Assembly: GCF_009602425.1 (NCBI RefSeq)
Contig: NW_022261849.1
Coordinates: 187,996 to 251,995 of the forward strand
Source: Actinia tenebrosa
Taxonomy: Eukaryota > Cnidaria > Anthozoa > Actiniaria > Actiniidae
Length of the DNA: 64,000 nt
Direction of reading: 5' to 3'
The translations under genes and the position numbers were made by a program. The number at the start of each line of letters is the position of its first letter. The first letter of the stretch is position 1. Under the pieces are notes generated by a model that was not told the origin of the DNA, did no database searches, and saw only the letters and a list, made by a program, of their open reading frames with translations. Below, in pieces: positions 45,474 through 60,400 of this stretch.

Positions 45474-48400
45474 ATGAAGATTGATCGTTCCAAGATAAGG
45501 AAGAGCCATTCTCAACCGGTAAGATGAAGAGAAAAACCTTTCAAGTTTCTAAACGTTTGTACTTTTTCACGTCTGATTCCCTCACCAGAAAATCCATTGA
45601 AAACATCTTGTTTTTAAATAATTTAAACAGCGTGCTCCTTTTACTAAAACACCTTTTAAGCTTAGCAATGTTTAAGTTTGTAAATTGCATTTTTTTTCTA
45701 ATATTTTATTCATTTTTTCTTCATTCAAGGCTCCCGAATGTCAACAGCTAATCCAAAGACTCACTAATGCCAAAGATGGTGACATAGTTGATATTTTAAA
45801 ATCCGTCGACACATGGTTTTATGGCAAGGTATACTAAAGCTATTTATTAAATACACTTCATTATAAACTGTACAAAAGCTTTTCTAGGGCAAATATATTT
45901 TGCTACACATTTCATATTTGCTGTTCATTTGCATCCAGTAAAATGTTTAAATTTTTCAGAGTCCAAATTCCATCCATTCATACTATGACCAAGAGCTTAT
46001 ATTGATAAATCGTATCTATTATTATTAAAATGTGAGCTTTCTTTCATGAAGACGACTTCATTATTTACAGATCTGTGATGAATAAATATTGTACATTTAT
46101 GTTTCATTATATATGCTATAAAATTGTAAAAACTAAAAAAATTTCTATACTGACATACTGAAATGGGAGAATGATCAACCCAAAACCAGGTTAATAGTGC
46201 TGCTATATAGTTCAGGGTCTTCTAAATTGATTTATAAGGATCATTTGCTTAAAATCAGATGTATGATTATCCTATTACGAAAGACACACTGCCAAATTGA
46301 GACAGATTACAGTTACTGTTTTGCATATTGTTTTCACATTTTGTATTTTTTTATATGATTTAAGATTGCTCTTGAAATTATTTGCCTGTTAGTTTGGATG
46401 TATTGTACATATCAATCTTAAAACAGTAAATCCATCTTAGTGGTTCGTGCCTTTTGTTTACACAGGTTTAAACTACTCTATGTTTCCATAATATTGTTTT
46501 TAAGTTTTGTGAAGGAATTTGATGATGAATTCTCTGCTAAGAAAAGAAATACCAAAATGTAACATCATTAACTTCAACTTTAAGGCTATGTGAGCTGTAG
46601 AAATGAATATATTATACATTTACAGCTGTAAGCTTCAAAAATCCCCATAAGTTTTCTGTTATTTTGCACTGGATCCAATTACCTTTGGTCCAGCACAAAT
46701 AAGAGGAAATGAATTGGGATATTTTTGTTTTAATTTACCAGTATGTAGAGGAAATATGAAATTCTGGAGGGGAGTGGGGTCAGAGAAAGAACAAAATTAC
46801 AGCGTTTGTATGGAAGAAAATGGGGAGTTCTAGGGGAAGGGGTGGGGGTTTTAGATAATTTCTGGAACCACGCAACATCTCATTTATTTTTTATTCTATC
46901 GCTCCAAGGTTTCGCACTATATCATATTTTTACTTGCAGTTTCTGATGTCACCAAAATCCTAAAACTCTTAAAAAATACTTTTATAGATTCATCACTTTG
47001 GTATTCTAAAAAGTCAATCCAGATTTTACCAGTCATTTTTTAAAGAATCACACTGACTGAAACAGTTTTTGCATATTTTTATGTTTGCAGTGTTAAGGAA
47101 TTCTGATAACAAATGTCTTATTATTTTCTGATGTCAAGCATCCCTTGTCTGTAGATACAATTTTCCTTTATTTTTTTCATCCTTCTCAATAGCCCTTTAA
47201 CCTTTGGCATTATAATTTCCCATTTCAGACCATGAGTCATTCTGCTGAGAATGAGATTCTTTGTTTTAGTTATATCCATATTCATGTCTCTTCTCATACA
47301 CAACTATAAACAAAGAAATAATACTCTATGAAACATGGTCTGAAATGGAAAAACATTACGCCCAAGACAAAGGAGTATTACCATGATTTGCTTTGTGACA
47401 ATAAATTTAATGTAGATTAGTATTTTTAAATACTCTATTTTCCTTTCACACATTAAATTCCCTCAGAAATACATTTGTATCAAGCTAGACATTACTAATC
47501 ATTTGTTCACCCCTTTCTTTCATTCTCTTATTCCAGTGTGATCTTGGCCATTGGGCTGATGTATTGGATAGATTTGATGATATTCTTGCTAGTGTATCCA
47601 AGCAAGTCAATGGCAGTGCATGGATTCTAACATATGATAAGTTGGACATTTTGGAAGGACCAGAGGTTGCTGTAAGTATACATATTCTTGTAGTGCATGT
47701 TAAGTCATAGCTGCCATGTGGATTGACTATACAAAGCATTCCTCATGGCTGTTTCATCATGGTTGCACCCCAAAAATATAATATACATGGATGTATTTAT
47801 GATTTTTTGGAAGCAGTTTTTGTTCTTCCTGGTCATAGGTTTGGTACAGGAAATACCACCATTCTAAAAGAATTCATAAAAAATACCACACATATTTGAT
47901 GAAAGTGGCTTTTAATGTGTTTTTATTTTTTTATGATATTGATGATAGTTGTATTCTTTACACCTTCAGGCTGAAAAGAGAGAGTTAGTGAATCAAGTTC
48001 TAAGGTTTACTGCCCTGCTTATTGAACATGCTTACTCCAGACCTGCTTATAACTCTGCAGAGGTAAGTGTATTGCTAATTGCTAAGACTCAAGTATTGCA
48101 GCATGCAACAAATTGACTTCATTTTAACTCGTGTAGGCATTACATGCAGAAACATTGTCTTGTGAATACATCACAATGCTGCATAAACAATAGAAAAGTT
48201 TTTGCTTGAGTTTAAAATGATGCAACATATTCCTAGTATTAGTATTGTAACTATGTGAAGTTATTGGATAAATTCCTGAAAACCATGAGAAGATATTTCA
48301 ATGCTATGGCATGTCCTACCATGTGCATGATACCTCCCCCTTCCCCCCCCCCCCNCCCAATACACCTCCCCCTCCCCATACAACAACTGCTCTAAAATGT

Positions 48401-51400
48401 AGTTAAGACAATTAAGTTAGATAAAATTATTTGTTTGTTCGTTTAGCATCTTATTGCACTGTTGGGGGCAAGTGACATGGAAGTTGTTCTTTCTGTATTG
48501 GGTCTTCTTTATGTATTCAGGTAAGAGTTAAGTGGTACAAGTACATAAATAAAGGATATTACATGACATGGATGCAGATTTTATCTTTGAGTGTTGAGTT
48601 GATATCTTGTACGTGAACACAGTGAACAAGTAAGATATTTTTTGACATGAGAAGATAAAATCCAAGCGATCATGTAATATTCCGTTCAAGTTATGATTAT
48701 TGATAAAATACAATTTTAGTGGATTTTTACTAATTAATGCCATTCCTATATAAGAATTTATCAATGATTATACAGTCAATTCAAAAAATGTTGTCGTCGA
48801 CCAACTCAAGCCTACGCGACTGGACCGAAAGGAACTCTGGGTAGTAATCATTGAAGCCGAATTGACTCCATAATTTTATCTGACTAGTTATGCCTGGTTT
48901 ACAGCACGAACCTTCGTAGGCGAGCGGGAAGTGTTGAAGGAGACATTCATTAATGTCTTCATATTTTCGAAATTGTGAACTGAATCATAACTACTTTGTT
49001 TTTCTTTCACTAAACCCAAAGACATGCATTTGAAGGATTGTTTCTCACCATTATTATCTTATAACTAGCGGGAACAATTAATTCAGAACGAATATTTAAC
49101 CGCTTCATTGGTTTTTACCCATATTTCTTTCGGTCCAGTCACGTAGGCTTGAGCCGGTCGACGACAACGTTTTTTGAATTGACTGTATATCAAAACTATT
49201 TATTTATTCCCTTTGTGTTTTTGTTTACTGCAGTAAAAGATGTAGTTTTATTCCAAGATTACCAGCAGATAAGAGAAAACCATTGCAACAGCGACTTCTA
49301 CACATTGGAGAGGTAAATTAAATTAATATTTTCAAACTATCTGCGGTCTTATATCAATAACTTGTCCTGCAAATACTCCAGTTTACCGAGTTCTCCTTTG
49401 CTCAGCCTTAGCCTTGCTTGTGCTTTATACTATTCAACCAAAACCAGTGGAATTTTAATAAACTTGTGTTGTTCCATAATTTTGATTGGCTAATATTTTT
49501 TCTCAGATTAGCTAGAGATATCTCCTCGTTATTACTGAAACCCCATTTTGCAAGTCCACAGTTTACATCAATAATAACAGGTGATCATCATTCAATATTG
49601 TATACTTTTCATTTCAGAACTGGGGTGGTAAAAGTGGTGGATTTTCACTTGCTGAATGCTGTAAGGACAAGCCAACAAACGTATGTAGATCTTTAGTATT
49701 TAGCATAACTTTATTGAAAACTCACTAGAATGCATTACCATAAACCCCTGAAAAAGTTAACTAATAAAATTGTACAAATTAGTGCAAAATTTTGTGCAGT
49801 AGATCTGGTCTACTGAGGTCTACTGAACTTACTGAAACCAACTTACTACTGGTAGATTGTGCAAATTTTTGCCATTTCTTACAAAGTTTTGCATGGACAT
49901 ATATGTATGGTATGGTCTGTGATTAGACCATTGTGTGGGTTACCTGTGGTTCGTTTAGATCACACAGGAAGCCCAACAGATTGTTTTTCAGACAGCATTT
50001 CTAACTTGTATTTTATGATGTTGATGTTTTAGGAATTTCCAGAAAGTGCTGGAGATGTTCATTTTGAGTTTTACACACAAGGAGAAGATAACCAAACTGA
50101 TGAAAATGTAAGAATATGAGTCTGGACTGGTTTTTGACCAATCTCAGACACTGCTTCGGAGTTTGTATCTGCAGAGTCTGCTAATAAACGTTTTCTTTAT
50201 CAACGTGGTGGAATTCTTGAAAGCCCTTTTGCAGTAAAGCAGTATTGTGGAATATCATTTTAAGTTAAATTTTTTATTTGTTTTTAAAGTCAATAACATT
50301 CTATGTATTTTTAAAAGCAGGGTTTTCCTGTCCAAAACCCACCCTGATACTGTACCTTAAAAAAGGGGGTTTACCAGTGGTTCTTGAGTTGCTGTTAGGG
50401 CAGTTAGTCAAACAGATGAGACCCACAAGTTTCAGCAGTTAGCATATATAATTGATATATTTTTGTTTGCAGGACCAAGAAAAAGAAAGCCAAGTTTGTT
50501 GTATCCACGTTGAAAAGTTATATCAGGTACAAACCAATATTCAGTGTAAAACACTAAGGACAATTCTCTATGATGGCATAATAAACGCAGAAAATAAATA
50601 GCATTACTGAGGTTTTCTATAATATTATTCTGCAAACTTGGTAGTTATAAGCTGCAGGCTGAAATTTGGTTTTCGCTGCCGTCAATCAGATGGTACCTTT
50701 TAGGTTCTTGACTGACAGCAGTAAACACCAATTTCAGAACAAGCTGTTGAAATGTATGAGTGCGTAGAATATTGAAGACTGCAGTAAATAAGTGCAGCAA
50801 CAGTGTCATTATCTGCATTTAATCTAATTGTTAAATTCTGTTTCAGTTTTCTGAAAACCCCGGAGAAATAATGGAACAGTTAATGGCATATTACAAAGTA
50901 CCTGAGGATAAACAAGTAAGTGTGAAACTATATGGATGGAAAATACCTTAAAATCTGTTTATAAGTCCACTAGTTACGAGCCCCCTGGTTATGCAGTAAG
51001 CCCCCCAGTTATAAGCGCCCCAGTTATAAGCGCCCAGTAATAAGCCCCCAGTTATAAGCCTCCCAGTTGTAAGCCTCCCAGTTATAAGCCCCCTAGTTGT
51101 AAGCCTCCCAGTTATAAGTCCTTGTGGTTATAACTCCCCAGTTTATAAGCCCCCCTCTCCCCCCTGTTTATGAACCCCATCCGATTATAAGCCCCCCTGG
51201 TTATGAGTCCTTGTTAGCCCTCACAATTATTCGTCCTTTTCATTAACTTTTGATGATGTGAATGTCAAACATATTTGGTCTATTTTTGTTTCCAGGTTGG
51301 TCTATTTTCAAGAGTAAGATTAGCGAGACACTTTCCATTCTACCAAGAAAGATTGAGATGTGTACAAGCACGCTTGTGGGCCATCTCTGTACTGGGTAAG

Positions 51401-54400
51401 CTGTTGTGATCTAATATTATCAAATAGTAAAATTCTATTATTAAAGCAAATACTGAAGAAGATTATTCATTTGTTCTGACAAAAAAATAATCGCAATCAA
51501 AAATGAGAAAATGTTCAAAACTGAGGTGTAACTGTTTCTTATGAAAATAAATTATAGATTTATACTTAGAGTATGGTGATTGTGTACAGCTAAATTCATG
51601 CATAAAATTTGGGTATTTTGACCCCTTACAATGTTCGTCATTTAGTTACTGTCATTTAAAATAGTCTTTTGTCTTTGTCCATTTGCAGTTTATTCTAATG
51701 TCAGTCAAGATATACAGAAGTCTCTCATGTATCAAGGATTTGAAGAGGAAGTCGTAGAACTACTTGAACTGGAAGATCCAAAATTACTGGTATGTTGATC
51801 TGTCGTGACACAGAAAAATATGTAATGGGACATTGAGTTCAGGAACCTGTGTCACATTAATGTGCTTGGAGGCAAGCACTAATAAGCATAATATAACAAT
51901 AATAGTTTAGTTTATCATGCATCTTCCAAGAGCGTAGAGCTTGTTCATAATTATATGAAAATGCTACCCTTACTTTGTGTGTGGACTAAAGGCACTATAT
52001 TTTATATTTAGGTGTTAGATATTGCATATAATGATATTTGAACACCTAATGCATTTACAACTCCTGGTTGATGGCGTAATGCCTAACAGGTTTTGCAACC
52101 CAACTGATAAGGCAGCCGATAGATTGAATTAGAATTTAGAAGTTGATTTTTGTGGAGGGAGGAAAAACTGAAGAACCAGAAGGAAAAACCCTCATATCAC
52201 AGGAGAGAACAAACAAACAACTCTACTCACATACAAGACTGGAAGAACTTGAACCCTGGTCTCATTGGTGAGAGGTGGGGCATTAGCAGCACACTCCACT
52301 TGTGCTTCACTTTGGATGCTGCCATCTCCCCTATGATAAATAATACTCTGGACTGGAAAGCAATACTCTTTGTATTTTTTCAGGATATCAAGACAGCTGG
52401 TATCAGATTGTTGACGTCAGTCATCCATCTTCAGTTTAATCCCAGGTATTATATCTTTGACTAATGGCCAGAGCAATTCATACATCAGTAACAGTTTGTG
52501 AGACTAGTAATGCTTGTTTTAATCTGAAAAAAATTGATTAGACCTTATTTGTCCTGGTGCAAGGGATTCCAATTACCATCCAGGTGTCATTTGCCAGAGA
52601 GTATTATTTCATTGTGAATAAGAACTTGATTTGTAATGGGGAAAACATTGCACCACATTTGTTGTGATAATGTATTTCTAACTGCTTGTTTTCTATTAGG
52701 CTCAATACCATAGTAGAATGTGCTGGTATGGCTTCTTACCATGGCTTCCTCCCTACCCTAATGAGAGATTGTATACAGACTTTAGTAGGTATGTAGTTTA
52801 TGTGATTCATTAAAGGGGTAATAGTCGCCTTTGCAGTTCCCAGCGCCATCTTGAGAGGTAGCTGTGCCTTTGCATCGCAGCGAGACGAACAGTGAGCTTG
52901 CAATGATAGAGACATGCGAATAATTGTCTAAGGTGTTAAAAAAAGGTCTCTACCATTGCAAGCTCACCGTTTGTCTAGCTTTGATGCAAAGGCATGACTG
53001 CCTTTCAAGATGGCGCAGGGAACTGTGAAGGAGATTATTGGCTTGAGTACAATTTTGGAGCAAAGCTATGTCACATTTTAAAAAAAAAAAAAGATACTTA
53101 CCGGAACTGTTTTGAAATAAGTCAACATGTTGCTTGAAATGGGCTGACATTTTATTTTTGCTTTGCCAAGGTTTTGGACTACTTTTCCTTTAGGTCAAAC
53201 AAAACTAAATGATCTAATCATCTTTTTTTCCCATTGTTTTTTTAGATCCAAACAAGACATCATACCCAATGTCATTTTCTACTGCCCTCTTTTCTTTTGT
53301 CTATCATTTTGCTTGCTTTGAAGTAGGTAAGTAACAGTGCCTTTATATTTCCTTTGGGAATCATTGGCAGTATAGCAGTAGTACTGCACTCGCCTCTCAC
53401 CTCTGGGATCTTAAGCTCAATTTCTGGACCAAGCAGGTCTAGGTTAGGTCTCCCCTCTTCATTTGAGGGCATTTCTCTAGGTCCTTTAGGTTCTTCAGTC
53501 ATTCTCCCTCTGCAAAATCTAACAAGCTAAATTCCAAGTCAATCTTTGAATTAGACATGCCCTGAATTTGATCGACCCAGAGGTTGTTTCAGGTTATTGC
53601 AATTTGGAACTATGGAATTCAAAGCTGTAAAGTAAGGCTGTTATTTTCCAACCTAACTCATATTTTGTTGGTTATTTTTTAAGGTAATGAAGCCCTTGTT
53701 TCCAGTGGTCTGGTGGAATCTTTACTGAGAGTCATTGATTACCCTGGAGATGATGAGCATTTAACTGTAAGCCTCACGCCTTATGTAACACAAACTTACT
53801 ATGGACCTTTATCACTTTTATCACACAACAGCCATGTTGGCTGAAACAATGGATTCCCCTTCATGGCCTCACTTTCAAGCACTTCAAGATGAGGTTACAT
53901 GTGGTTAGACAAAGATTTTTATTCTCATCGGAATAAAAATGGCACTGTGTGATAAAGGTCCATTGGTCTTAAAATAAGTAGTGAAGATATAATAGATTAA
54001 AACTATTACAATATTGTTTTTGCCAGACAATTTCATATCTATATTATTTTCATAACGTTTAACTTTCTTCCTTAAAACAGTTTGTTACCAGAAGCGTAAG
54101 GATAATGGACTGGATAGGAAACACTGATACTTCAGGTTACCAAAGTGGACTCACCGCAGTTATCAATCGGCTTGAGGTAAGACTGTGTTAAATATGATCA
54201 TTCTCTTAAGACCTTGACCATGTCATATGGGCTATAATACATTGTAGGTATCTCCAGTGCATAACATTGTATTGTGTACCTGGTCGTTAATCCAATGCTA
54301 TATAAAACTACCCTGTTGTTCTGGATCGTTGGGTGTGGCTGTAATACCAGTAGCCTTCATCCTGGAATTTCAGGGATATTTTTTTCCTAGATCTAATTTT

Positions 54401-57400
54401 GTTGGCACCTCTATTTTTGGGCATTGCCTTTTGTCCATTTACTAGAGGTTTGTTTTACAGTATCTCCCTTGGCGTCTGCTCATTAAAGGTTGTCTACTGA
54501 ATAGAGATGGCTTAATAAGGGTCGGCCTAATAGGAGAATTACTTTGTAATAATATATTTTATCATGTAACCCATATCTGCCCGGGTGCGTGCTCTTAAAA
54601 AAACTTTGGGAAAGTGGTGTGGGCAGGGTCGTACAACAAATCCATACGGCCCTGCTCAAAACCTGCGACTGTATTTATTTTCTTTTTCTTTTTGTGGGGG
54701 TCATGTGATAAAATGCTTATTGACTGAGTTAGGTCGGGCTGTACAGGAAAATATTTGGCTCTCTGTCATTTGTACGGGCCTCGCTGCGCTCAGTCAGTAC
54801 GGCATCACCTTGAGCCAAATATTTTCCCGTACGCCCTTCCCCCTCAGTCAATAAGTACATAATGTGTATTGAAATATTATATGTTTTAAATCTTTAGCAT
54901 GAAGTCAAGATCTGTATGCCATATCATGGAGGAATCCTTTCACCAGACCTTCCCCAGTCTGACCAAGATAAAAAAGCAACCTCCGAACAAGATAACACAG
55001 CAACCATGGACACCAATGAAAGCTCACCACCTCCTCAAGATTCTAATGCCACTGTCCCAATGGAAACAGAACAAGCAGGTCCCAGTGGGATAGAATCGGA
55101 TGGAAGTAAAATGGAAGTTGAAGAAACAGCAACACTTCAGGCTAATCCAACTGCACTGCAAGTGAGTCAGCACAGATGCCTTCCTCAGAGAGCCGCCCTA
55201 ATAAAAGCCCTGCTCAGCTTCCTTAAGAAAGCTATTCCAGATCCTGCTTTCTCAGAGACCATCAGAACAGGTGAGTAATCTCTGATATCCAGGTGATTTC
55301 ATTTCTTTCAGCCAGAATGAATTAGCCAATCAGCAAACATTTTGTTCGAGCTCAATATTTCCTAGTTACAGGATTTGAGCTCGATAAACGACAGATTTTA
55401 ACAGCTTTTTTTTTTTATTTATATACACTGTATGCATCAATTATTTTTTGCAAAATATATTAACTTTTGACTTGATTTTTTCAGTGATGGATGGTTCATT
55501 GCCCACTTCTTTGAAGTACATCATCAGTAATGTTGAATACTATGGGCCAGTACTGTTTCTTGGGGGTAAGTTATTCTGGACAAGACCTTTAAGTCTGGCT
55601 CAAGAGATGATTTACAGTATGATTTTTTTCTAAAGTGACAAAAAACTAGAAGTGTTCACAGTTTGAGCATCCTTGTGATAATGATACTAATAAAATATAT
55701 AGCATACATATTCGAAGTTCAATTCCCTTAACCATGATACTATTTATTTTTGTTATGCAGCTATCGATACAGTCACTGTCTATGTGTTCCATGAGCCTTC
55801 TTTGTTGTCATCATTACAAGATAATGGTCTGACTGGTGTGGTCATGAAATCCTTAGTCCTCAAAGATGTAAGTAGTAGTATTTGATAAAAGCATACAACA
55901 TAAAGCCTGAAAACATGCCTGTAATAATATCCTGGGCAAAACTGATAAACTTTGTAAAAACAGTTTTTATGAATATAAGCAACATGCTACATTGCAACAT
56001 TGAAAAGGCAGTTTTGTAAGTACCTAGATTATAAAATAATTTGAATATAACAAATTAACGCAAGCGATGTGATTGGCTGGATAAAATATTAGAGATTTGT
56101 TAGTGCTGATTGGCTATTGGTTAGCTGTGTTGTTATCAAAGGATAGAGATACTCGGCATGCTTATATCACTGCACAGAGAATGTGCACGTTTCATATTCC
56201 TCAATCAAATATTTTTTTGGTAATTGATTGTAGATTCCTGCAATGCGTGAGGTTCTGTCATCTCTACCCAGTGTACTCAGTGCCCTGTGCCTTAACAACA
56301 GAGGATTACAGGCATTCATGGCATGCCAGCCTTTTGATAAGTTATTCAAAGTGATGTTGTCACTGGAATACCTTCCTGCTATGAGAAGAAAGAAGGCTAC
56401 AGAAGAATTAGGTAACATTTTCTGATATTACACCCATGCTTCTTGACTGTTTGAATGCAAATTTATTTGAAGAGTATATAACAGTGCACAGTCCATTCCC
56501 ACAAGTGTCTTCCAATGTAAGGCTTCCACGAAGGATAAAATAATGCAATTACTATATGTAGTAAGTAAAGTTGACTTGAACAACCAGGTCAGCAGTACTG
56601 CTGAGGCCCATTGTTGCACATGCATTTCAGTCACATAGTTAGCTCCACCAGTGATTGTGCTTGCTCAGCCTTTGCACATTAATAGTTTTTTCTGTGACAA
56701 ATTTTGTGCTGTTACCTAATACAAACTTGTTAATTTAATATAAATGGTGTTGGCGTCATAGGAGAGACAGCATCTAATCTTGGCATAGCAATGGATGAAT
56801 TGATGAGACATCAACCAACACTAAAATCAGATGCCATGAAGGCTGTAGTCAAGCTTCTACAACAAGTTTGTGAATTAGGCCAAGACCCCAAGAGCATAGG
56901 TTATAAAATATCCGATGCTACAAAAGATGGGGATGTTCAAGAAAACTCAACCCAGGGGAGTGCGCCGATCCTTCCTTCACAGGCGAGTGAAGAACCCATG
57001 ACTGATGATGAGTTTGATGATGATGATCGCTTCAGCTTTACTAGTACTAGTGGGTCTGCAAAGCCATCACCAGATATCGAAAATAACAAAGAGCTTGCCA
57101 AGTAAGTATAGTAATGAATAGTAACAACATGCATATTTGCTTAATCTCCGATAATCTCAGAAGATGTGAATTTCATATCATGTCAGTGATTGCCAACATG
57201 TTATAGAGCAGTTTTCACGAACACGTTCTTGACATGGCTAGGGATACGCCAGACCAATCACATTGCTCGAGAATTCACTCGAATTCTGAAAAAAATCACA
57301 GAGAGAGAAAAAAATCAGCCAATTAAGATTCTAGAAAACGTCACCACATGGCACTGAGCTTTTCACAGTCATACGAAAACTGCACTAATACTTATGTCAG

Positions 57401-60400
57401 GCCATTTTAAGTGCAATAATTTATATCACGCAATTCAGTTCAGAAGACTAAAGTAAGATAATTATTTTTTAATACAGGGGCTCAGAAGAAGAGAAAAGAA
57501 CTTTTATTCCCTTGACTGACTACATTCTCAATGTGGTAAGCAAATCCTTCAATTACAAATTATAGAATAAAAGCTAGTAAATCTCCAGGCATGCTGTTGA
57601 TAGAATTTTACATTGCGCATAAAATTCTGGATAACTGGAGCAGAATGCTATTGATAAACTTTTTCCAGGAACTTCCTGGCTACTTTGCTACCACTTTTCT
57701 AAAATCTCTGCCAGACAAGGTGTTCAAATCAGATTGACTCAGTATGTTCGATGCCAGTGTTCAAAAGAACCTAGCTACTGAATAACAATATTTTGAGTCT
57801 GTTTTTTTTGGGGGGGTTATTTCTTGGTGTAGCAAGCTTTATTGTATTCTGGGTTAGGGTTTTTGTATTCTGGGCTCTTTTACTCCGACAAAGGACTAGC
57901 ATCCGAAACGTCAGTTTTTTCATCTTTTCACGGTGTATAATTTACCTTTTCATCATTACTGTTTCGTTAGAAACACTGACGCAGCTCACACTAGTTTTTA
58001 GCTAGTTATATCTTCTGGGATATCACTTGACTGCAAACTCATTGTTCTCAGCTATTGTTTTATTAGGCAGATTAAGATTCCTGTTTTCCTTCCTGCAAAT
58101 GGCGAACGTGACCATGTTTTCAACGTTTCCCTACATTTCACATTACCTTTTGCAAACCTTCTCGACAAAGACAAGTATTCTTTTGTTTATCTACTACTTG
58201 GAGATTATTTAGATTCCTTTTCACTAATTTTAAAGAATTGATGTCAATTGACGTTTTACATTTGCCGTAAACGAGAATCTTAAACTCTCTATTGTCTTCA
58301 TGGTTCAGGTGCCTTGCAACACCAAGAAACAGCCGTTTTCTGTGTTCTTACATTTCTTAGTGATGTTTTATTGACGCAGTGATTCTTATTGTCTAAACAG
58401 GTCAAGTTTGTTGATGCCATACTTAGCAACAATTCCACAGATGACCACTGCAGGGAGTTTGTGAGACATCAGGGTTTAGTTCCTCTGGTTGGAATACTTG
58501 GTCTCCCTAATTTACCTCTAGATTTTCCTTCATCACCTTCCTGTCAAGCTGTATGTAGTGTTTCCAAGTCACTGCTGGTAAGGACTATATGAAAATCTTA
58601 AATGTATTTAGCTTTGGCTGTCATATCACAGTGTGAGACAATCACTAAAGAGCTAGGCTCCAAACTAGATGAAAGCCCAAAGATTGAACTGGAATTTAGA
58701 AATTGATTTTTGAAGAGGGGGGAAAGTGGCAAGCCTTATCTCTGTACTACAAAACATAAAGAGTGACAAATTGATTATTTATTCTTTTGTTATGAGAAAC
58801 TGATATGAGTTTTCTGGCTGTATTGCTTTTTTTTTTTTTTTTGCTATGATGCACACACGAATCATGGCTATAATGCATTGTAGGTATCTCCAGTGCATAC
58901 CATTGTATTGTGTACCTGGTCGTTAATCCAATGCTATATAAAACTACCCTGTTGTTCTGCATCGTTGGGTGTGGCTGTAATTCCAGTAGCTTTCACCCTG
59001 GAATTTCAGAGACAGTCATTTCTCTCCAATAATAATATAAGAAGAAATATAAATATAAAAAGAAAACCTTTGTCACGAATCCCTAATCATTGCAACAAAG
59101 TACAGCAGTGATGTAGCTCAACAGGGTTGAAGTGGCTCATACAAAAGTCCCAAATTTTATTTGCAATCCTTTAACTATCCAACCTAGACAACTAGCCATG
59201 ATTAGATGAAAATTTTGGCTTGTTCTTCAGATCACAATGATAAAATTGATATAAGATTGAAGCTGAAAATGTGAGATCTCGATTATAGCATCTTGTATAT
59301 TTTGGTTAACAGCTAAGTATTTGACTCCAAAATCGTGTCAGTAAGGTGTTGGCATGCTTTTGATATTCTTTTGAGATGATGCCTTAAATAGGTTGCCTTT
59401 TAAGGTATGTTTGCCATAGATTGGCCAGTTATCATTGATACCTCATTTTTACAGATGCTTGCCCATGAACCTCAAGTCTTGAAGCAAGGCTTATTGCTGC
59501 TAAAACAGTCACTGGACAAACTCAAGTCAAATATCTACAACCCATCAGAGAATACAGACCTGTCAATCTGCCATGAGGTGGTATCAGCAGCCAAGCCAGA
59601 CAAGGCCATGCACTCTCCCCAGCAAACACCACTACTGCATGCCATCACTGCTGTCCATGCGTGTATCACCATGTTCCTCTATGTGTGTCGCTCTGGACAG
59701 GTGAGAAAGGTGAAGACGGTTATTTTGTTTATTTTTTACAGTATGCATGTTTACAGTCAAAATGGCTCAGGCTAACCCCCTAGGTCCCATCAATGGTTTC
59801 ATTATTTGAATCAAAGTTCATTGTACTCCTTGAAAAATCCTTGAATTTAATTCACATTTCAAGGGCACTTGAAAAGCTCTTGAATTTTACGATTTTAGCC
59901 AAACTCCTTGAAAACTCCTTGAAGTTTTGTTTTGATCATTACTTGCATGGTTCTGAAATAGATCTAGTCGGAAAGATCGGAAAATCTGAAAGTCGGCCAT
60001 GTGCAACCACCGTGTAAAACCTTGGCANAGTTAGCTGAACATACTCCTTGAAAATTCATTTTTGGGTCCTTGTATACTCCTTGAATAGTCCTTGAATTTG
60101 TACCTCAGCACAAACCCTGTTGAATATGGAAATTATTATTTTTTGGCATTCAAATAATAACTGATTCAAGACTCGAATTCTGATTGGATTATGGTGTTCC
60201 TTATGTGTGAATTAAGCATCTTAATTCAAATCAGTAGACATTCATGATGATTTACTTTGTTTTCCTGTGCTTTTCCCAGATGGATATCCGTACCATGTGT
60301 ATAAATCAGTGGGGTTCAGAACTGGGTCAGTCTCTGTTAAGTCAGTTGGGAGAGCTATATATGTCACTGCTATGGGAGACCACAGTACTAGAGACAGTTG

